Below are positions 57,950-64,000 of a stretch of 64,000 bases of DNA, one piece after another (the first letter of the stretch is position 1; the number at the start of each line of letters is the position of its first letter). Below the pieces are notes generated by a model that worked only from the letters and a program-made list of their open reading frames with translations, had not been told where the DNA came from and did no database searches. This stretch comes from Siphonodentalium dalli (taxonomy: Eukaryota; Mollusca; Scaphopoda; Gadilida; Siphonodentaliidae). Both the position numbers and the translations under genes were made by a program. The stretch covers positions 99,953,343-100,017,342 of the forward strand of contig CP136065.1 of the NCBI GenBank assembly GCA_032622095.1. The letters are read 5' to 3'.

Positions 57950-58461
57950 TTAGGTTACACTGGTATAACCGTGTAAATACGGTTCGGAGTGACATCTAGT
58001 GGATGCCTGCACATGACTTGTGGTGGGGTTATTCTGAAGAAATGTAGGGAGTTACAATAATTATTCCGCGAAAAAGTGCACTATCGCTTTAGGTTACACT
58101 GGTGTTAATATGGTTCGGAGTGACATCTAGAGGATGCGGGAGGAATATATAGGAGAGAGTAAAATAGACACTGGGCCCTGATTGGTCAGTAGCCTAACCC
58201 TTTGTAGTGAAGTTAGAATTTTGTGGTGTGATCTAAAATATGACATTGTTTTTTAGTGCGGTTCTGACACTAGTTACAAAAAACACAAGATTTAAAGGCG
58301 AATTCCCTGCTGGACGACATGATTTTTTTGCATAAAAAGTTTCCGCAAATGTCGATCTTTCAGACTTAAAGAAAATGTTAGACCTAGGATTTATATTGTA
58401 AACAGTATACGCTAAAACGTTTGCACTGAGGCCTATGGAAAACATTTACACCAGTGTAACC
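57950..58461. mobile_element. GGTTACACTGG TIR element, copy 1, with extra 5' end
   Basis: The core at 58092-58461 begins GGTTACACTGGTG and ends with CACCAGTGTAACC, with T/A-rich flanks (TTTA left, TAAA right). A third left-type end at about 57953 suggests an older or nested copy. Phrases inside (GTTCGGAGTGACATCTAG, GCGGTTCTGACACTAGTTAC) recur at 59423-59873. Confidence 0.65.
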
Positions 58462-58617
58462 TAAACGGCAAAAATGATTTTTTTTGCATTTTCGATTACT
58501 GGGAGTCACTTTAAAGTGTTTTAATGCATGTTCCACAGCCTGGTCTTTCACTCGGCTGAATATTTCATGCATGGTGAGGCTGTTCTTGCTGCTGATGACT
58601 TCTTTCACTTACATCAG

Positions 58618-58705
58618 CCAAAAAATTGTATTTTTTATAAAAAAAATTGTATTTTTTATAAAAAAAATTGTATTTGTTATAAAAAAAATTGTATTTTTAA
58701 AGGTA
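58618..58705. repeat. Tandem 20-bp repeat, 4 copies
   Basis: Units of AAAAAATTGTATTTTTTAT repeat four times with few changes. Confidence 0.85.
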
Positions 58706-59220
58706 TTTCAGAATTTTTCAAGGTGGTAATAGTCACATGATGATGCAAATGACCCAATAACATGAGCAAGTTAATGACACACATATCAATTGTTATAAGA
58801 AGCTAATCAAACAAGTATTTTGGATTTTATAGCCATTGATATACAGATATATATCATAAAGGTGTGTCATTTCCACTGGTGGGTATGGCCATATGGAGGT
58901 TAATACCACTAAAACTTGGACACATCTAAGAAAATGCTTCAGTACTTTGAAGATAGCATATATTTATTCAACTAATTCAATATACAACAACTAATTCAAT
59001 ATACAACCACATCCAGTTATCTTGGGTTACCCTTGCAGACCTGAAAATGTCATATTTTAGTTTTCCATGTGCTGGTAAAGCCATGTGCTTGATGCTCAGC
59101 TGATCAGATCTGGACTCAATGACCTCACATCACAAGAAGTTATCTCATTGAAAGAATTTTGTACAGTCTTCCATAGGTGATCCAAGTTTGCAACACCAGA
59201 CCCCAAAAATTTGGTGAAAA
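58706..59220. other. Non-coding stretch
   Basis: Nothing supported. A small direct repeat (CTAATTCAATATACAAC) is at about 58973-59006. Confidence 0.35.
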
Positions 59221-59339
59221 TGGGACCTGAACACGACTTGTGGTGGAAAATTATGCTTTTTTGATGAATAATGTGTTAAAGGGGGTGGGGTTAAATTGTG
59301 TGTAATAAATGAAGAACCACAGAAGTGATTTTGTTTTTG

Positions 59340-59873
59340 AACACATTTTTTCCATGGATGGGTAATTCTGAAGAAATGTAGGGAGTTACAATTATTCCGC
59401 GAAAAAGCATGTTATCGCTTTAGGTTACACTGGTGTAAATACGGTTCGGAGTGACATCTAGCGGATGTGGGAGGAATATATAGGAGAGAATAAAATAGAC
59501 AGTGGGCCCTGATTGGAAAAATAGCCTTGTGTGCTTTTCACTTTAAAAAATCATCACACCTCTTCCCTATGATTTCCCATAGGTAAAATAGCCATTGGCA
59601 CAGGAATTAACCCTTTGTAGTAAAGTTTGAGTTCTGTAGTGTGATCTAAAATATGACATTATTTTTAGTGCGGTTCTGACACTAGTTACGAATACACAAG
59701 AATTAAAGGCGAATTCCCTGCTAGACGGACATGAATTTTTTGCATAAAAAGTTTCCGCAAATGCCAATCTTTCAGAATTAAAGAAAATTTTGGACCTAGG
59801 ATTTATATTGTAAACAGTATACGCTAAAACGTTTACACTGAGGCCTATGAAAAACATTTACACCAGTGTAACC
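59340..59873. mobile_element. GGTTACACTGG TIR element, copy 2
   Basis: The core at 59423-59873 has the same ends and interior as 58092-58461. The upstream TCTGAAGAAATGTAGGGAGT block is also shared with copy 1, so the duplicated unit is larger than the TIR core. TTTA lies on both sides of the core. Confidence 0.65.
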
Positions 59874-59879
59874 TTTAGT

Positions 59880-60285
59880 ACTTTTACATTATATTATTTA
59901 AACAGTCACGGTTTTGTGGGAAGAAATAACTCAGTTTAATTTAAAAATTATGATTAAAACATTCTTTTCAAACTGTTCAAAACTCTTTAGAACAAAAAAA
60001 GTACAGGAATTTCCAGTTTGTTAGATTGATAATTTTTATTTTTTTGTTAAATAAATTTTGTCCTGCATCTTCATTTTTTTCCACCAAAATATTTGTAAAC
60101 CAGGCTAGATAATTGGTGTGGGCTCATACAAAAACACTTTTCAATGTCCCAGAGCGGTGTGATTTCTCAGTTGAAACACTGTGTTTATTAGGCTTTGTAG
60201 AAGTATAGTATATGGATAAGACACTTGTGTATTGCCTCATTACTGACATGCATACAAATAACAAAATCTTAAACAAATTCTGAAA
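59880..60285. other. AT-rich non-coding stretch
   Basis: I see no gene or repeat structure. Confidence 0.35.
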
Positions 60286-60289
60286 GTCA

Positions 60290-61216
60290 AAATATAACCT
60301 CAAATTGGCACAAAATGAAGAAAATTACAAGAAAAATTTAATTTTCGAAGTAGAAAAGCCCATAACTCTGAGAAAATTCATCGGATCAAACTCAAATTAA
60401 AACTTGACCTGTATCTTGATATGACTGATCCACATAAAAACGGTATTTGCAATTAAAGGATCCAAACTTGAGATATCATCCGAAAACCGAAAAAGTGAGA
60501 ATTTTTCTAAATAAAACAGGTAAAAAAAGGGCCACAACTCTCGCAAAACGGGCGGAGCATACCCATATTCGAACTTGACCTGTACATAGGGCTGATAAAC
60601 TCACATACCAAATTTGGTTCAGATATGATCACACAAACTGAAGTTATCATCTGGAAACAAGAAAATTACAAGATTCTAAGTAAAAAAAAAGGGCCATAAC
60701 TCTCGCAAAAATTATCGGATTAAACTGAAATTCGAACTTGAGCTGTATTTTGATATAAGTAATCCACAAAAAAACGGGTTTTGCATATAAACAATCCAAA
60801 ATCAAGTTATCATCCGGAAACCAAAAAAACAGAATTTTCTATGTCGAAAAAGGGGCATAACTCTGCCAAAAATGGTCGGGCAGAACCCAAGTTCGAACTT
60901 GACCTGTGTTTTGCTGGGAGAAAGTAATATACCAAATTTGGTTTGAATCCGATTAACTCTACTAAAGTTATCATCCGGAAACCAACTTTCAGGGGTTTTC
61001 TAAGTAAAAAAAGGGCCATAACTCTCGCAAAAATTTGACCTTGACCTTTATTTTGATCTGATAAACTCACCTATGAAATTTGCTTTTGATCTAATAACCG
61101 AAACTAAAGTTATCATCCGGAAACCATTTCCGGACGCACGGACGGACACACGGACGGACGCACACCGGCTATTTTAATAGTTCCCCGAATTTTTTTTTTT
61201 TCGGGGGACAAAAACA
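60290..61216 (+). repeat. HINE-like array, ~165-bp monomer, 5 copies
   Basis: Monomers carry AAAGGGCCATAACTCTCGC, TTCGAACTTGACCTGT and GTTATCATCCGGAAACC. It ends with GGACGCACGGAC repeats and a hairpin, TCCCCGAATTTTTT and TTTTTCGGGGGACA. Confidence 0.8.
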
Positions 61217-61374
61217 TGAAAAGCCAGATGGATATATCAAAATAAAAATAACATTATAAGCCTACTTATAGACCTTAAGTTTTGTTCTAACTTTGTCTTA
61301 TCCAAAGCAGGCATTTCATTTTCTTTGGTTGGGAATTTAGGCACATATTATTACAAGATGCAAGTGTCAATGAC

Positions 61375-62047
61375 ACTGTAGTTAAAGATGGAGGGGGTAA
61401 TTTCATGTGTTACAGTCAATGGAGTAATTTGGAATGCGGAAAGTTAAAATGTCTAAGTAATACTAGATGTCAACATGAAGAGATATGTATATAGTATATC
61501 CAAGATGGCCACTGGTGGTCCTGTTTTGCAATGAAATTAAAACAAATTTGATAGCTCCCATCTAGTGGTCACACCTGAAGATCAATATGAAGTTTGGTGA
61601 GGATCAGACGAAGGATGTGGTCTTCAAGGTGTGCCAATTAGTCATGCGGCGGGCACGTTTTTCATTGAAAATTTTTCAAAGTTTATAGCTCCCATCTAGA
61701 GGTGATTCTAAACATGCCTGTATGTCTTCAAAACAATTGTACAATAAATGCGGGCTTGCAGGGTGCTAATTCTGATTGATTCAAATTTGAAATCCAAGAT
61801 GGCTGCTGACTGCCATGTTTTTTTTTTTATTTCGGAAAAAATCTATGGCTCTCATCTAGAGGTCACCCCGCAGTTCCATATGAAGTTTGGTGTTGATCAG
61901 ATGAGAGATGTGACCTTAGGGTGTGCTAACGGAAATTGTTCACAGACACATGGATGGACAGAAGCCCTGATGCACACACAGACAGATGGACGATGCATGC
62001 CAACCCATGGGACTAGCTCAAACTTGACTTCATCAAGTTGGGCTAAA
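61375..62047 (+). repeat. AAGATGGC-family HINE-like element, diverged
   Basis: It starts CACTGTAGTTAAAGATGG. Monomers carry CCAAGATGGCCACTGGTGG and ATGAAGTTTGGTGAGG. It ends with GGACAGAAG and a hairpin, CTAGCTCAAACTTGA with TCAAGTTGGGCTA. Confidence 0.7.
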
Positions 62048-62209
62048 AAGTAAATAAAGATCTAAACAAAATCAATGCAAGCCATATACCAAAATAATAT
62101 ATTCCATGTATTGTGTGCAGGACAGAATTTTGTGTAATTTCTCACTTTGTCAGTTATCGCATGACATTTTACATGTCGTGGATGTCTCTATTTCATTTTT
62201 TTTTTATAG

Positions 62210-62232
62210 ACCGAATGGAATTCCTTCCGAAA
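62210..62232 (+). CDS. Possible 23-nt microexon
   Basis: A strong pyrimidine tract and acceptor (TATTTCATTTTTTTTTTATAG) is followed by 23 bases and a consensus donor, GTAAGT. The length is not a multiple of three. No neighbouring plus-strand exon was found. Confidence 0.25.
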
Positions 62233-62451
62233 GTAAGTTATATATGGTACCAGGGATTATGATCAAGCAGCAGAAGACAATTGGAATATGCTCATTTGAT
62301 TGCATGATCTTGCATTGACATAAAGATAAGTTAAAATAGGTGACATATTCAGTTTACAGCATAATACCATAGCAATTTTAAGAAATGGATATGATCCATT
62401 TTATTGGCTCAGTTATTTATGGCTCACACCAACCTATAACAGCCAAGGTTT

Positions 62452-62544
62452 TTCTCACGAGGAGAAATGTCCCCACATATATAAAACTATAAATAGCTAA
62501 ATTTACAGTTTTATATTATGTTGGGTCATTTCTCCTTGTGAGAA
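62452..62544. repeat. 93-bp foldback
   Basis: TTCTCACGAGGAGAAATG and inner CCCCACATATATAAAACT pair with the right arm AGTTTTATATTATGTTGGG and CATTTCTCCTTGTGAGAA. Probable MITE. Confidence 0.65.
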
Positions 62545-62842
62545 TAGATTTGCCTGCCTTTGAAGCTTATGCATCTCATTATTTACAACATCTTCATATT
62601 TTGGGGGTGGTGGAATAAACTACCGTCTTTTGAAATAATATCCCAACCGACACCGCGTTTATCCAGGACACCACACAGTTTAAGGTGCCCACCACAAATA
62701 CTTCTATGAACCCAGTAAAGGCCAGCAAGCTAGGCGCTTCCACACAATCACCACCAGCCAATCACTGTAGTGCCAAAACCAAATGGTACTTAATTTTAAT
62801 GTTTTTATTGATCAGAATTTTGTTATTAATAATTTTACTCAT
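62545..62842. other. Non-coding stretch
   Basis: No gene or element ends are seen. Confidence 0.35.
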
Positions 62843-62846
62843 TTAA

Positions 62847-63053
62847 CCCTTTCAGTGCCAAGTCCGATTTTTGTATCAACCCATATTTCCTTGATCATTT
62901 TTCAAATTTATTGATTATAATAATGTGATACATTGATGGAAAGAGCTCTAAGAGCTCTTTCCATCAATGCATCACATTATTATAATCAATATATTTGAAA
63001 AATGATCAAGGAAATATGGGTTGATACAAAAATCGGACTTGGCACTGAAAGGG
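62847..63053. mobile_element. piggyBac-like palindromic MITE, 207 bp
   Basis: The whole element is nearly one perfect palindrome, from CCCTTTCAGTGCCAAGTCC to its complement, centred on AAGAGCTCTAAGAGCTCTT. TTAA flanks at 62843-62846 and 63054-63057. The CCCTTT start and TTAA fit piggyBac. Confidence 0.85.
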
Positions 63054-63057
63054 TTAA

Positions 63058-63301
63058 CCCTTCCATGACCGGAGCTTCCTGAAATGTAGCGAAAACCCTG
63101 TGCCAATGCATTCTCTTATATATGAGAATCTCCCATAGGGTGCCTCGCATATATAAAAGAATACATTGGCCAACCAATCTTTACCTTGACCTTGTAAGCC
63201 AGTGCATTAATCTCATATATATGTATAGGATGCATATATACGAGAATGCACTGGCACATGATATTTAATGCTGCACCAGCACATCTCCCACCATGAAAGG
63301 G
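63058..63301. mobile_element. piggyBac-like MITE, abutting the previous one
   Basis: It starts CCCTTCCATGACCGGAGC directly after the TTAA at 63054-63057 and ends CCATGAAAGGG before ATAA. Internal palindromes (CATTCTCTTATATATGAG) are shared with 43769-43996 and 1348-1561. Confidence 0.75.
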
Positions 63302-63439
63302 ATAAATATTGTTTGCAAGTGGGTCTGTACATGTAGATTACTGGGACTGGTGATATCAATTGGCAATTCCAACTCAATGGGGATGGGTGCAAATGAAGTT
63401 AGAGATGAGTTAGAGATTTTGGCTCTTTGTTAAAGACAT

Positions 63440-63805
63440 ATTATGCACTTGTTCGAGTTCGTGAAACTGATAAGTTAGTATTCAGGCGTTATGCCAACCT
63501 GGAGAATGTAGCATTCTACTAACATCGTCGAAAATTTCAAAGAAATCGACCATACCACTCAATAGAAAAATTGTCAAAACTACGCTCAGTTGTAAATATT
63601 TACATCTGGATTCGGGACGCAACAATCGGCGACAAACAAATACATATGATTTCGCCATCCAGAGTCGGTGCATTTAATTAATATATCAGAATGACGGTGT
63701 GTTGGCAATTTGGATTATAATATTCGTAAAAAGAACGACTTTGAGCAAGATTATTTTCCATTTCTATTGGATCACCCTACCGGAGTGTTTCACATCACTT
63801 TAAGT
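63440..63805 (+). repeat. Third copy of the 37577-38470 repeat
   Basis: It runs from GAAACTGATAAGTTAGTATTC to TTTCACATCACTTTAAG. It keeps a CAACCTGGAGAATGTAGCATT stretch that the 37577 copy lacks and the minus copy at 38112 has. Confidence 0.7.
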
Positions 63806-64000
63806 TGGACACTCGCACAACAAAGACCAATTGACAAGTAGCAATTAACACCCACGTGGATTGTTAGGCCTATGCCTAATTTGATGGATATTACATATAG
63901 ATATTTACAAATACATCTTAAAGTAGATTACTCTTCCCGATTCTTTGAGTACCATAGGTCCTTAGCTGTACATTTAGACCAACAGTATGTGTCATCATTA

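Overview
The window looks like AT-rich animal genomic DNA, probably from a bivalve mollusc. There are no prokaryotic gene arrays, and the coding signal is confined to small spliced exons and transposon ORFs. The organism call rests mainly on a dominant repeat type. Each repeat is a row of about 105-190 bp monomers carrying phrases such as GGCCATAACTCT, followed by a (GGAC)n microsatellite and then a terminal hairpin. This is the layout described for pearl / Helentron-associated (HINE-like) elements and the related ~160-bp satellites of bivalves. I did not search any database, so the species is not identified.

Host genes. The best host-gene evidence is a minus-strand series of phase-0 exons: 42531-42812 (94 codons from a well-placed ATG, one probable membrane segment), 35917-35964, 32040-32087, 27979-28023 and 14591-14707. 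Each internal exon is flanked by AG and GT, each has a length divisible by three, and the last two encode coiled-coil-like sequence. The two 48-nt exons lie in duplicated blocks of roughly 750 bp. I cannot name the gene. A second exon candidate at 47784-47972 is weaker.

Mobile DNA fills nearly everything else. Region 1-6 kb holds an almost complete hAT element (1685-5963) whose transposase is split by one frameshift. Region 6-9 kb has TA-flanked palindromic MITEs, Helitron-like ends and a LINE relic. Region 10.2-14.1 kb is a nested stack: a TTA-flanked element contains a 644-bp TTAA-flanked element and a 1.9-kb hAT, and the hAT contains a 192-bp tandem array. Region 15-27 kb has hAT elements with target duplications and long HINE-like arrays. 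Region 28.6-30.4 kb is a minus-strand LINE pseudogene. Region 31-48 kb mixes segmental repeats, hairpin repeats, piggyBac-like foldbacks and more arrays. Region 48.8-51.1 kb is an array split by a 5'-truncated LINE with a 13-bp target duplication. An assembly gap lies at 51715-51814. A Mutator-like element (51896-53143) carries a tRNA-derived SINE. The final 10 kb has short TIR elements, arrays and two piggyBac-like MITEs that share one TTAA.

No single novel cellular system is evident. The most interesting structures are the HINE-like modules, whose 3' hairpins keep their shape while changing sequence, the repeated finding of these modules inside hAT elements, the nested stack, and the unidentified spliced gene with its duplicated exon.
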